The notes beneath the pieces were generated by a model that saw only the letters and a program-made list of their open reading frames with translations, was not told the origin of the DNA and made no database searches. The translations under genes and the position numbers were made by a program. A DNA stretch of 35,358 bases from Clostridia bacterium (GTDB lineage: Bacteria; Bacillota; Clostridia; Peptostreptococcales; Caminicellaceae): assembly GCA_022361035.1 (NCBI GenBank), contig JAKSBP010000186.1:1-35358 (forward strand), read 5' to 3'. Position 1 is the first letter of the stretch. The number at the start of each line of letters is the position of its first letter. Shown in pieces: positions 16,984 to 25,656 of this stretch.

Positions 16984-18198
16984 ATGGAAAAACCTACAAT
17001 TTTAGGAGGGTTAAAATCAAAAATTAAACCTTTTCCTACTTGGCCCCAGTGGGACAAAAGTGATGCAAAAGTCTTACTGGAGGTTTTGCATAGTGGAAAA
17101 TGGTCGCGAAGAGATGTAAACAATGTAGCCTCCCATGGAGCTAAATCATATATAAATATGTTAGAAGAAGAATCAAAAGCTAGATTTAATTCAAAATATT
17201 CCTTGACAGTTTCCAGTGGAACCGCCGCCCTTGATATTGCCGTAAAAGCAATCGGTATTTCTTCTGGTGACGAGGTAATTGTACCTGCATACTCTTTTAT
17301 TGCAACTGCAACTTGCGTACTCCATGCAGGAGGTATACCAGTATTTGCTGATATTGATGAAGATACTTGGAATATTGATGTAAGCAAATTAGACAAACAT
17401 GTTTCTCCAAAAACTAAAGCAATCATTGCTGTACATTTTGCTGGACAACCAGCAGATATGAGTGACCTTATGTCCTATGCAAGAGAAAAGGGATTAATTG
17501 TCATAGAGGATGCAGCCCAAGCCATTGGTGCAAAGTGGCAAGACACAAGTGTGGGATCAATAGGAGATATAGGCTGCTTTAGCTTGGAGATGACTAAAAA
17601 CCTAACCTGTGGAGAAGGTGGGATTATTGTAACTAATAATGAGGATTTCTATAAAAAGATGTATTCTCTCCATCTTACTGGCCGCTCTTTTAATGGCTCA
17701 TGGTATGAGCATGAGGAGTTAGGATGGAATTATCGCATAACTGAATTTCAAGCTGCCTTAGCATATAACCAAATGAAAAATCTAGATAATCAAATCTCTA
17801 TTAGAGAGAAAAATGCAGCAAAACTTAATGACTTACTAAGTTCATTGACAGGTATAGGGCTTACATCCATAGACCCAAGAGTTACTACCCATGCCTATCA
17901 CCTTTTTACATTTAGATTTATCCCAGAAGAATGGACTAGGTTTAGTAGAAAACGCTTTATCTTAGCTTTAAATGCTGAAGGTATTCCATGCTATGAGGGA
18001 TATAGTTATCCAATTTATAAAAATCCCCTATTCTTGTCACTAGGCTATGAAAAATACTCACTTATTTGTACTAATGCTGAAAAAATCACAAAGCAGTCAT
18101 TATGGCTACCACAAAATGTATTGCTAGGTGATGAGCAAGATATAGAAGAAATATTTAAAGCCATTGAAAAAATTAGATATCACTTCAATATAAAGTAA
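16984..18198 (+). CDS. DegT/DnrJ/EryC1/StrS aminotransferase, StsC/BtrS or AHBA-synthase-like
   Basis: The 404-residue sugar aminotransferase has the N-terminal pattern KPTILGGLK...PFPTWPQW...SGKWSR typical of the cyclitol and aminodeoxy-sugar branch (StsC, BtrS, AHBA synthase). Other motifs are VSSGTAALDIAV (76-87), VIEDAAQAIGAKW with the PLP Asp176, and the Schiff-base Lys205 in EMTKNLTCGEGG. Such enzymes transfer an amino group, commonly from glutamine or glutamate, to a keto-sugar or keto-inositol. No 2-deoxy-scyllo-inosose synthase is in the window, so the ketone substrate must come from elsewhere or from a radical SAM dehydrogenase in the cluster. A GAGGTGA site precedes the ATG. Neighbouring isomerase and deacetylase genes support aminosugar or aminocyclitol formation. 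Confidence 0.9.
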   Translation: MEKPTILGGLKSKIKPFPTWPQWDKSDAKVLLEVLHSGKWSRRDVNNVASHGAKSYINMLEEESKARFNSKYSLTVSSGTAALDIAVKAIGISSGDEVIVPAYSFIATATCVLHAGGIPVFADIDEDTWNIDVSKLDKHVSPKTKAIIAVHFAGQPADMSDLMSYAREKGLIVIEDAAQAIGAKWQDTSVGSIGDIGCFSLEMTKNLTCGEGGIIVTNNEDFYKKMYSLHLTGRSFNGSWYEHEELGWNYRITEFQAALAYNQMKNLDNQISIREKNAAKLNDLLSSLTGIGLTSIDPRVTTHAYHLFTFRFIPEEWTRFSRKRFILALNAEGIPCYEGYSYPIYKNPLFLSLGYEKYSLICTNAEKITKQSLWLPQNVLLGDEQDIEEIFKAIEKIRYHFNIK

Positions 18199-18214
18199 AG
18201 GGGTAGGAGGTTAA

Positions 18215-19051
18215 ATGAAAAAGTCAATAACTATTTGGGCATTAAAGGATGGAACTAATGGAAAGCTTCCAGTAATAACATCTATAGAGCAATTACGAAA
18301 CTCTGGCTTTAATGCATTGGAAATTAGTTTTTTTATGGATGGTGATATTTCTTTAAACTCTACTACTAATCAGTTAAAAACAATTAAAGATTATGTCTCT
18401 AAATCACCAATTAAGATTAGTAGTATGTCTACACTACTATTTAATGAAATATCCCCTATATCAGATGATAGAGAAGAACAGGCCCTTGCATTAAAAGTTT
18501 TATTAAAAATGCTAGAAATAGCAGAGTTTTTAGAGATAGATAGTATTTCCTTTTCCTTTAGTAAACTATCTCCTTCAATTCAACACAAACAAGCATACGA
18601 AATGGCTATAGAAACTATAAGCAATATAGGAGATAAGGCAAGGAGTAGGAATGTAAAACTATGTATAGAGAATATGAGTAAAGGTTTATTAATAGGTCCC
18701 CTTGAGTTCAAAGGCTTTTTGGATAGGATTAATAATCCCTATGTTACATGCTGCTTTGATACAGGAAATACTACTTTATCAGGATATCCCCACCATTGGA
18801 TAGAATATCTTGGCGAACATATTGAAAAAGTACATATAACAGATACTCGTTTACGGGCTGGTTCGTTCCTTGAATATGTGAATCCAGGAAAGGGAAGTAT
18901 TGATTGGAATTTAACAATGAAGGCTCTGAGAAAAGTCGGCTATAATGGCTATTTAACAGTTGAGGCCTTCTCTAATCCTAAAGAAGCCAATGATATAAGA
19001 ATTCAAAATCTTTCTACTGCCCTGGACAAGATTATGGAGATAGAACAATGA
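18215..19051 (+). CDS. Sugar phosphate isomerase/epimerase-like TIM-barrel protein
   Basis: This 278-residue protein belongs to the AP-endonuclease-2/xylose isomerase-like TIM-barrel family. Metal-site segments are visible in order: CIENMSK, CCFDTGNTTLSG, KVHITDTR and YLTVEAFS. Members isomerise or epimerise sugars, inosose or keto acids (IolE, IolI, hydroxypyruvate isomerase). It follows the sugar aminotransferase by 16 bases with a GGAGG site and overlaps the next start by 4 bases (ATGA), so it is tightly co-translated. A role in shaping the keto-sugar or inosose substrate for the aminotransferase is the simplest reading. Confidence 0.82.
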   Translation: MKKSITIWALKDGTNGKLPVITSIEQLRNSGFNALEISFFMDGDISLNSTTNQLKTIKDYVSKSPIKISSMSTLLFNEISPISDDREEQALALKVLLKMLEIAEFLEIDSISFSFSKLSPSIQHKQAYEMAIETISNIGDKARSRNVKLCIENMSKGLLIGPLEFKGFLDRINNPYVTCCFDTGNTTLSGYPHHWIEYLGEHIEKVHITDTRLRAGSFLEYVNPGKGSIDWNLTMKALRKVGYNGYLTVEAFSNPKEANDIRIQNLSTALDKIMEIEQ

Positions 19052-19782
19052 AGCAGAATATAGTAATCCTCTCTCCCCATCCTGATGACGCTTGTTTTTC
19101 CTTAGGTGGGAGCATTTTAAAGCACAAGGATGACAATATAACTGTGTGGAATATTTTTTCTAGACAAGAATTTTCCATCTTAAAAGAGGATTCAAATAAT
19201 GCCCTTGAGCGTATAAAGGCAGAGGAATTAGAGGTATCTTATAATTTGCAGGTATCGGTGGTCTTTGAGGATTATCCAGAGGCTGGTTTAAGAGGATTCC
19301 AACGTCTGAGTGAAATAATTGGAGCTCCTTGGCCTATAAAAAATAATCGTGTCCAGGAGCAACAAACCTATAATAGTTTGATATCAAAAATAGAAAGCTT
19401 TTTAATAAATAAAAACCACATATATTTAGGTCTACCCCTAGGGAGTGGTGCTCATATAGATCATTTAATGTGCAGGGAAGCAGCTTTACATGTTTTAAAT
19501 AATTCTCTTAAAGCTATAGATTGCAATGTATTCTTTTACGAAGATTTGCCATATTCAATAAATCAATCCTGGTTAGATTCAGCAATCGACTCCCTTAAAA
19601 TCAGAGGCTATAAGCTTAAGCCTATGCTTTTAGATATCTCTAATTATGTAGCTAAAAAAGAATACATTATGTCCCTATATAAAAGTCAAATTAAGCAGCG
19701 AGATATAAAAAAAATGTTAGGCTATGCAAAAGAAATAGAGCCTAGCAAATATTGTGAAAGAATCTGGATACTAGAAGCTTAA
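19048..19782 (+). CDS. PIG-L/LmbE-family zinc-dependent N-deacetylase
   Basis: The 244-residue protein has the PIG-L signature SPHPDDACFSLGG (HPDD at 11-14) and the second metal motif GSGAHIDH (His136, Asp138, His139). These enzymes remove N-acetyl groups from GlcNAc-containing substrates; BtrD in butirosin synthesis and its relatives deacetylate acetylparomamine-type intermediates. Here it suggests that the scaffold contains a GlcNAc-derived or N-acetylated sugar added by the family 2 glycosyltransferase. Alternatively, it could remove a protecting acetyl group installed by the GNAT at 1898-2353. The start overlaps the upstream stop. Confidence 0.88.
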   Translation: MKQNIVILSPHPDDACFSLGGSILKHKDDNITVWNIFSRQEFSILKEDSNNALERIKAEELEVSYNLQVSVVFEDYPEAGLRGFQRLSEIIGAPWPIKNNRVQEQQTYNSLISKIESFLINKNHIYLGLPLGSGAHIDHLMCREAALHVLNNSLKAIDCNVFFYEDLPYSINQSWLDSAIDSLKIRGYKLKPMLLDISNYVAKKEYIMSLYKSQIKQRDIKKMLGYAKEIEPSKYCERIWILEA

Positions 19783-19828
19783 TTATCCATAGTTAACACT
19801 TACATAGAATTTAACATGGAGGTGTAAA

Positions 19829-20950
19829 ATGAACCCTTGGAACTTTAACAGAAATCTAGAGGATAAAATAGAAATAGTTTTTAATGATCTTGTTGTTGAA
19901 CCAGGCTTTTGTAATCTTTCATGTAAATATTGTTTAAGTAATCAAATGCCTACTTGGCTCCTTGAAGACCAGCCAAATTCTATTACTAAAAAACTTATTT
20001 ATAGTGAAGAAACAGAGCTTAAACATCAATTAGATTCCATGTTTAAAAACTATAATAATATATTTGATGCAAGTATTTTAAGAATAAGTGGAGGAGAAAT
20101 TTTTCTTGTAAAAGGAATAATTGATTTTCTAAAAGCTCACCATGAAAACTTTGATGTTGTTCAAATAGTCACTAATGGCCTGTTGTTAAATGAAGAAAAT
20201 ATTAAAAAACTTAAGGAAATAACTAATTGCCATCTTCACATTTCCCTTGATGGACATACTACGGGCCTTAATAATAATAGAGTAAAATCCCACTATCAGC
20301 AAGAAACTATTTTGAAAAACCTGGAAAACTCAGTTAAAGCTGGATTTCCAATTGAAATTGGAGCAGTACTTAGTAATACAAATACACGTAACTTTACAGA
20401 GTTTTTAGACTATCTTTTAAAATATAACAATCAAATAATAGTATTTCCATTTCCCTTACGGGGCGAAGCTAAAGAAAGATTTCACCCTGATAGGGAAAGC
20501 ATACTAGAATTTTCCAAGGTAATTGAGAATTATTCAAAATATCAAAATATCTTATTACCCTTTAGTTATATTGAAGAGGTTTACAAAATCCTTAAGGAGG
20601 ATAAAAGACAACTGCGTTGTCACATTCCAAAAACGATGCTCCAATTTTTTAACGATGGAAATATATCTCCATGTCCTAACGGCTGGGCTAGTTCCCTTGG
20701 AAATCTAATTAAGGATGATTCTAGTGAGATAAAATCAAAGATAGGTCGTGACAAGATTTATAGCCTATTCCTTCAATCTAGACCTAGGCTATCTTTTTGC
20801 AAGGAATGTTTCACATCCCTTGACATAATAAACTTATATATAGAAGGCAAAATATCTGAGGAAGAACTAGCAAGTATACCTTTATATTCTGGGCCTAGAA
20901 CTCAAGCTAGACTTAAATACATTAAAAATAAAACTTACGAGTCATTGTAA
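19829..20950 (+). CDS. Radical SAM enzyme with SPASM/twitch-like C-terminus
   Basis: The 373-residue protein has GFCNLSCKYC (Cys28, Cys32, Cys35) for the SAM-binding cluster and a SISGGE-like segment (LRISGGEIF). The C-terminus shows CHIPKTMLQFFNDGNISPC, LGNLI and a final CKEC pair, fewer Cys than a full SPASM, so perhaps only one auxiliary cluster. Activities in this class include dehydrogenation of sugar alcohols (BtrN) and peptide modification. With no precursor peptide and with sugar genes adjacent, oxidation or rearrangement of a sugar or cyclitol is the favoured inference. A GGAGGTG site precedes the ATG. Confidence 0.85.
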   Translation: MNPWNFNRNLEDKIEIVFNDLVVEPGFCNLSCKYCLSNQMPTWLLEDQPNSITKKLIYSEETELKHQLDSMFKNYNNIFDASILRISGGEIFLVKGIIDFLKAHHENFDVVQIVTNGLLLNEENIKKLKEITNCHLHISLDGHTTGLNNNRVKSHYQQETILKNLENSVKAGFPIEIGAVLSNTNTRNFTEFLDYLLKYNNQIIVFPFPLRGEAKERFHPDRESILEFSKVIENYSKYQNILLPFSYIEEVYKILKEDKRQLRCHIPKTMLQFFNDGNISPCPNGWASSLGNLIKDDSSEIKSKIGRDKIYSLFLQSRPRLSFCKECFTSLDIINLYIEGKISEEELASIPLYSGPRTQARLKYIKNKTYESL

Positions 20951-20994
20951 TTACGCAATTTACTCATTTATTTAAAAGAAATGAGGGATTATAA

Positions 20995-22737
20995 ATGGAT
21001 GTTATTTTAATAGCTCCTATGGAAGTATCTTTAAGAAATACGGATAATTTTAGAGAAAACAATGTAGAAAATGATCATACAAAGCTATCTGAAAATGTTT
21101 TTAACTCTATGTTTCTCAAGCAGTACAGAGAAAATATTGGTATAGGAGCTTTATCTGCCTATCTAAAAAAGCATGGCTATAAAACAAAAATATATAATGC
21201 AAACATGGAAAATATTGAAAACAAAGAGCTTGTCAGTAAAGTTGTGAAGGCAAATCCTAAAGTATTAGGTATAAGCTTATTATATGACCTGCATGTTTAT
21301 AACACTTATTTGCTTGTAAAAACCCTTAGAAATAAAGGTTATAATGGCCACATAACCTTAGGTGGTCCATTCGCTACATGTACCTTTGAGCTATTAATAT
21401 CATCTCTTTCTGGCGTTGACACAATTATTAGGGGCGAAGGGGAAATTACTCTTTTAAATTTGGTGGAAGCTGTTTCTTATGATAGAGATTGGAGAGATAT
21501 TAATGGAATTGTGTGGAAAGATAATGGGACAGTAAGGGTAAATAACCCACAAAAAGTAATAGATGATCTTTCTATACTACCCCATGTGGAAAGGGACGGA
21601 TTGAAACATTTAAAAAGTAAAGGAATACCTATAAATGTGGCTTCTATCTACTCAAGTCGTGGCTGTAAGGGATTTTGTACTTATTGTAGTGCTCCAATAA
21701 TATCCCGTTTAACCAAGAAAGGAACGTGGAGACCCCGTTCTCCTGAATCTATTATTAGTGAAATAGAGTACCTTGTTCTGGAATTAGGAATAAATTATCT
21801 ATACTTCTGTGATGATAATTTTTTTGGCTATGGTCCTGAGAGTAAAAATAGGCTTAAGGAATTAGCACAGGGTATTATTGAAAAAAAACTAAATATTCGT
21901 TTTCATGCAGAAGTTAGAGTAGATTCAAGGATTGACATTGATTTACTTAAACTACTTAGACAAGCAGGCCTACAGGATGTGCTTCTTGGAATTGAATCGG
22001 GCTCACAGACTACTTTAAATCGGTGGAAAAAAGGTACAACAGTGGATAGAAATAAAAAGGCTATTCAACTGCTTCATAATTTAAATTTTAATGTAGAGCC
22101 TTCAATGATTCTTGTTGATCCTCTAACATCTTCAAAAGAGTTTATAGAAACAGTTGAATTTATTAAAGAAACTAATCTTCTAAAAACTAGTTTTCCACTA
22201 CACATTTTTAACCAGTTAATTGTATTTCCAGGAACATCAATTGAAAAAGAGCTTTTAGATTGTGAAGTAATAACTCCAATTAAGTCAGTTAAATCTCTAG
22301 AACAATGGAGTTCACCCGAAGATTTATATGTTGAATTACAAAGGCTGTACTGTAGATATTATAAAATCCGTGATGATAAAGTAAACGTAGTTTGGAGCGT
22401 GCTATCCCAATACTCAAACACTTTAACTTTACTTGAAAACAGAGTGCCCGAATACCTTTTATTCCAAAGAGCAAATATAAAGAATTTCCCTAATAAATCA
22501 AAACAAATTAAAGAAGAGTATTTTACTAAAGTTTCACATATTAAATATTGGAAAAACAATATAGCTGCTTTAATATTGGACATGCTGGATTCAGCATCAG
22601 ATTATTTAAAATACTCTACTAATAAACCCTCAACTGCTGAATTTAATAAAAAAATTAAAGAAATAGTAGACAACTATCATTTTAAAACAGTGCATACAGA
22701 TTTTGAAAGATTTTGTAAGGAGGTTGATGCTATTTGA
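20995..22737 (+). CDS. B12-binding radical SAM enzyme (2)
   Basis: The 580-residue protein has a cobalamin-binding N-terminal domain (IGIGALSAYLKKHGY, ITLGGPFATCTFE, IIRGEGE) and a radical SAM domain with SSRGCKGFCTYC (Cys224, Cys228, Cys231). An insert of about 35 residues separates MDVILIAPM from the rest of the B12 domain. The C-terminal region of about 150 residues is poorly conserved in character. It is one of three such enzymes in the cluster, so several inert carbons may be methylated or rearranged. The next gene starts at a TTG overlapping its stop. Confidence 0.9.
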   Translation: MDVILIAPMEVSLRNTDNFRENNVENDHTKLSENVFNSMFLKQYRENIGIGALSAYLKKHGYKTKIYNANMENIENKELVSKVVKANPKVLGISLLYDLHVYNTYLLVKTLRNKGYNGHITLGGPFATCTFELLISSLSGVDTIIRGEGEITLLNLVEAVSYDRDWRDINGIVWKDNGTVRVNNPQKVIDDLSILPHVERDGLKHLKSKGIPINVASIYSSRGCKGFCTYCSAPIISRLTKKGTWRPRSPESIISEIEYLVLELGINYLYFCDDNFFGYGPESKNRLKELAQGIIEKKLNIRFHAEVRVDSRIDIDLLKLLRQAGLQDVLLGIESGSQTTLNRWKKGTTVDRNKKAIQLLHNLNFNVEPSMILVDPLTSSKEFIETVEFIKETNLLKTSFPLHIFNQLIVFPGTSIEKELLDCEVITPIKSVKSLEQWSSPEDLYVELQRLYCRYYKIRDDKVNVVWSVLSQYSNTLTLLENRVPEYLLFQRANIKNFPNKSKQIKEEYFTKVSHIKYWKNNIAALILDMLDSASDYLKYSTNKPSTAEFNKKIKEIVDNYHFKTVHTDFERFCKEVDAI

Positions 22738-23645
22738 AAATTAGTGTAGTTATTGCTACCTACAATAAACTCCCTAGATTAAAACTTACGCTTTTAACAT
22801 TATTACATCAAACCTTTCCCAAGGAAAACTTTGAAGTAATAATTATAGATGATGGCTCAAATGATGGGACAGGTGAATATTTAAAGCAAAATAATTTTTC
22901 CCTTAATTATAAGTATGCTAGATTTTCCAATAGCGGAAGGTCTGCTGCCCGTAATAGAGGGATTAAACTATCAAACCATGACATTATATTATTTATAGAC
23001 GATGACGTTCTACTGCCCCCAGATTTCATTGAGAAACATGGAAAACTACAGGAAGCTGAAAATCGAGTAGTTCATGGAAGAATTATTAATTTAACATATC
23101 TAAAATTCTTTCAAGACCCTACAAAGGGAATTTTATACCCTCAGTTTTCTAAAATGGATAAAGGAATTAGCCAATTGCAAACTAAATGTATTTCCGAAAG
23201 GGATATTGTAGAAAACTTTGAAAAAATTAAAAATAACAACAAAAAAATAAATAACTTAGAACATGTAATTGAAACAATTTTTAAGTTAAATAAAAGGGAT
23301 GTTTTTTGGCTAGCATTTACTGGGGGAAATGTTTCTGTACCCAAAGAATGGGTTTTAAAAGCAGGTATGTTTGATACTGGTTTTGGATTAAACTGGGGCT
23401 CTGAAGATTTAGAATTAGGGTATAAGCTATGCAAGCTTGGCTATAAATTTTTTTATAGCTATGAGGCAGTGAACTATCACATGGCCCATTATCGACACAG
23501 TTTTTCTACTGATCATGAATATACATCTCAGTATTTTCGCAGTAAATACAAGGATATAAATATATATTATCTTCAAGAGTTTATAGCAGGAAGAATCAAT
23601 AGTCATGAATTTATTATGTTAGTCACTAATAATGATAGGGCCTGA
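22734..23645 (+). CDS. Family 2 glycosyltransferase (GT-A fold)
   Basis: The 303-residue protein has the GT2 signature KISVVIATYNK, VIIIDDGSNDGT and the catalytic metal motif FIDDDVLLP. It also has FTGGNVSVPKEW and GLNWGSEDLELGYKL, the acceptor-side GxEDxElg motif. It lacks membrane segments, so it probably acts on a soluble acceptor with a nucleotide sugar. The start is TTG, overlapping the upstream TGA and preceded by AAGGAGG, which indicates translational coupling. Paired with the deacetylase, UDP-GlcNAc is a reasonable donor guess. An 8-bp GC-rich hairpin at its end (23636-23662) may stabilise or attenuate the transcript. Confidence 0.88.
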   Translation: MKISVVIATYNKLPRLKLTLLTLLHQTFPKENFEVIIIDDGSNDGTGEYLKQNNFSLNYKYARFSNSGRSAARNRGIKLSNHDIILFIDDDVLLPPDFIEKHGKLQEAENRVVHGRIINLTYLKFFQDPTKGILYPQFSKMDKGISQLQTKCISERDIVENFEKIKNNNKKINNLEHVIETIFKLNKRDVFWLAFTGGNVSVPKEWVLKAGMFDTGFGLNWGSEDLELGYKLCKLGYKFFYSYEAVNYHMAHYRHSFSTDHEYTSQYFRSKYKDINIYYLQEFIAGRINSHEFIMLVTNNDRA

Positions 23646-23662
23646 GAAACTACTAGGCCCTA
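23636..23662 (+). terminator. Hairpin at the end of the glycosyltransferase gene
   Basis: TAGGGCCT (23636-23643) pairs perfectly with AGGCCCTA (23655-23662) across an 11-base loop, followed by AACAATATTT. The tail is not strongly U-rich, so partial attenuation or RNA processing within the operon is more likely than full termination. Confidence 0.4.
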
Positions 23663-23715
23663 ACAATATTTAACTGTTAATAAGTTTTTTAATCTAAATC
23701 AAAGGAGACCTATAG

Positions 23716-24792
23716 ATGAAAAGTATTATTCAAAGAATTGATATGATTGAAGGTAAAATATGTATTCTAAGTTGTATGAGGACTATACTGAACTACTGGA
23801 GAATTTCTATTCCTGAGGAACTCCTGTTGGGCCTTGGTGCAGGATTACAATTTAGATTTGCACAGGCTAAGGAAGACATAAATGCCGTAGATGTTAATTG
23901 TTTAGACATAATTTTAGATAAAAAACATCTATTTAATTTCTGTTCCTCATACTTAGGAATAAATATTTATGAAAATACCTATTTATCCAAATCTAAAATT
24001 ACTGATTCAATAAAAAATGAGCTATCTTCCAATAGACCTGTTTTATTAGTAGTGAATAGTAATTACTTAAACTATTGGCCTGATACAATAAAAATGTCAA
24101 TCGGTCATTTTATAATATGCTATGGATGGAACGAGGATGAAGGGTATGCAATGGTAATGGATACAGCTATTCCTTCTCCTTCAAATCCAAATTTTAAAGG
24201 AAAAATTTCACTAGATAGCTTAGAAAAGGCTTTAGATTGTAGCGACCTTTTTCTTGGCAAGGGATATACTATGTGGAGCTTTATTCCCACTAATAAACCT
24301 ACAGTGGCTCTGAACAGTTTAATAACTCAAGGATTGAATTATTCTTATGAGTCTATGACCTATAAAAATACACATTCACTTGATTGGAATAACCTAAAAA
24401 TTAATTATAATTGTGGATTAGATGGTATTCAAGAATTACATGATTTTCTGTGTTCCATTTCAGATAGTGGCTTAACAGAGGATAATATAGCTATTTTAGG
24501 AGAACTTTTTTCCTTATTATCTTCCTATGGAGGGCCCTATCCTTCACGATTATTATATTCACTTTTTCTCGATTGGGCTACAAAGGAAGTATGTCTACCT
24601 TCTAGCCTATCTAAGAAATATGATGATATTGCCAATCAGTGGAAAATATTATCTAATCTTCTACTTTCAGTAGCTCAAAGCAAGAATATATCACGCTTAA
24701 TCCGTGCTATAGAGAGGCTTAAAAATATTTATGAGCTAGAAAAATCGGCTTTGACTACTTTGAAGGAGACTATTGTAAATGAGGAAAATTAA
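23716..24792 (+). CDS. BtrH-type acyltransferase (butirosin biosynthesis H N-terminal family)
   Basis: The 358-residue protein matches the BtrH_N family in its features: an N-terminal Cys region (GKICILSCMRTILNYW), the glycine-rich LLLGLGAGLQFRF, and a papain-like later segment with IGHFIICYGWNEDEGYAMVMDT. In butirosin synthesis BtrH transfers an aminoacyl group from a carrier protein to the aminoglycoside amine. The same reaction is expected here from ACP 1 or ACP 2 to an amine of the sugar or polyamine. Cys16 or Cys20 and the His of GHF are candidate catalytic residues. The C-terminal half (about 200-358) is helical and matches nothing I can name. The next gene overlaps it by 14 bases. Confidence 0.82.
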   Translation: MKSIIQRIDMIEGKICILSCMRTILNYWRISIPEELLLGLGAGLQFRFAQAKEDINAVDVNCLDIILDKKHLFNFCSSYLGINIYENTYLSKSKITDSIKNELSSNRPVLLVVNSNYLNYWPDTIKMSIGHFIICYGWNEDEGYAMVMDTAIPSPSNPNFKGKISLDSLEKALDCSDLFLGKGYTMWSFIPTNKPTVALNSLITQGLNYSYESMTYKNTHSLDWNNLKINYNCGLDGIQELHDFLCSISDSGLTEDNIAILGELFSLLSSYGGPYPSRLLYSLFLDWATKEVCLPSSLSKKYDDIANQWKILSNLLLSVAQSKNISRLIRAIERLKNIYELEKSALTTLKETIVNEEN

Positions 24793-25492
24793 GCTGTTTT
24801 GCTTGCCATATTCAGGAGCTTCAGCTCAATTCTATTTACAGTGGACACAATTTTTAGAAAAAAACATTGAGTTAATTCCCGTTGAACTGCCCGGGCGTGG
24901 AAAAAGAAAAAAAGAAGCTCTACTTACTAATTTTCAGCTGCTTGTAGAAGATGTATTTAATAATATTAAAGATAATTTAGAGAATGATTATGCATTACTA
25001 GGTCATAGCATGGGCAGCTTAATTGTTTTTGAGCTTACCCAAAGGATAATATCTAATAATAAAAGGAAACCTTTACATTTGTTTTTGTCAGGATGCTGCC
25101 CTCCTCATATTTTAGCAAATACTTGGGAAAAAATAGGTTCTGTTTCTAACAACGAGTTGGCAAAACAAATTTATAAACTTGGAGGTATATCAAGAGAGGT
25201 ATATAAGCACGAAAGACTCCTTAAAAAAATTATTAATGTTATAAGACATGATTACCTATGTATAGGCTCCTATAACTATAGGCAAACATATAAAACTTTA
25301 AATTGTGATTTAACTGTCCTTGGAGGAACTAAGGATAGTGAAGCTTGCTACAAAAACCTTTTACAGTGGAAAAAATATACTAAAGGAAAGTTTTCTATTA
25401 ACATATTAAATGGAAACCACTTTTTTATTTTTGATAATTTAGATACTATTACAACAATCATCAAAAATAAACTTTATAGTATAAGCACCTAA
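24779..25492 (+). CDS. Type II thioesterase
   Basis: The 237-residue alpha/beta hydrolase has the type II thioesterase features: LFCLPYSGASAQFYLQW at the N-terminus, nucleophile GHSMG with Ser77, Asp in GGTKDSEA and His in GNHFFIFD. Such enzymes clear misacylated carrier proteins in NRPS and PKS systems. Its presence confirms that carrier-protein chemistry is active in this cluster even though the megasynthase is broken. It could alternatively release the final acyl group. It overlaps the BtrH-like gene. Confidence 0.9.
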   Translation: MRKIKLFCLPYSGASAQFYLQWTQFLEKNIELIPVELPGRGKRKKEALLTNFQLLVEDVFNNIKDNLENDYALLGHSMGSLIVFELTQRIISNNKRKPLHLFLSGCCPPHILANTWEKIGSVSNNELAKQIYKLGGISREVYKHERLLKKIINVIRHDYLCIGSYNYRQTYKTLNCDLTVLGGTKDSEACYKNLLQWKKYTKGKFSINILNGNHFFIFDNLDTITTIIKNKLYSIST

Positions 25493-25656
25493 TTTTTCCA
25501 AAAAGCCATCAATATTTTAAAAACTTATTTATGGAAATTATGACCATAGGATATTGAAAAATAAATGATATCTATGGAGATGATACTAATTTTTATTACC
25601 AGTGATAGTCCTACTGTTAACTACTAAGGCTTTTTTATCTATACTATTCGGGGGGG

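Noticed and set aside
16932..17426. A 164-codon minus-strand frame opposite the DegT aminotransferase gene
   Set aside because: It lies fully within the plus-strand aminotransferase, whose motifs and ribosome site are clear; the minus-strand translation shows no family features.
25499..25635. AAAAAGCC and GGCTTTTT around the gap before the last radical SAM gene as one long stem
   Set aside because: The arms are about 120 bases apart and short; no convincing compact terminator or riboswitch fold was visible.
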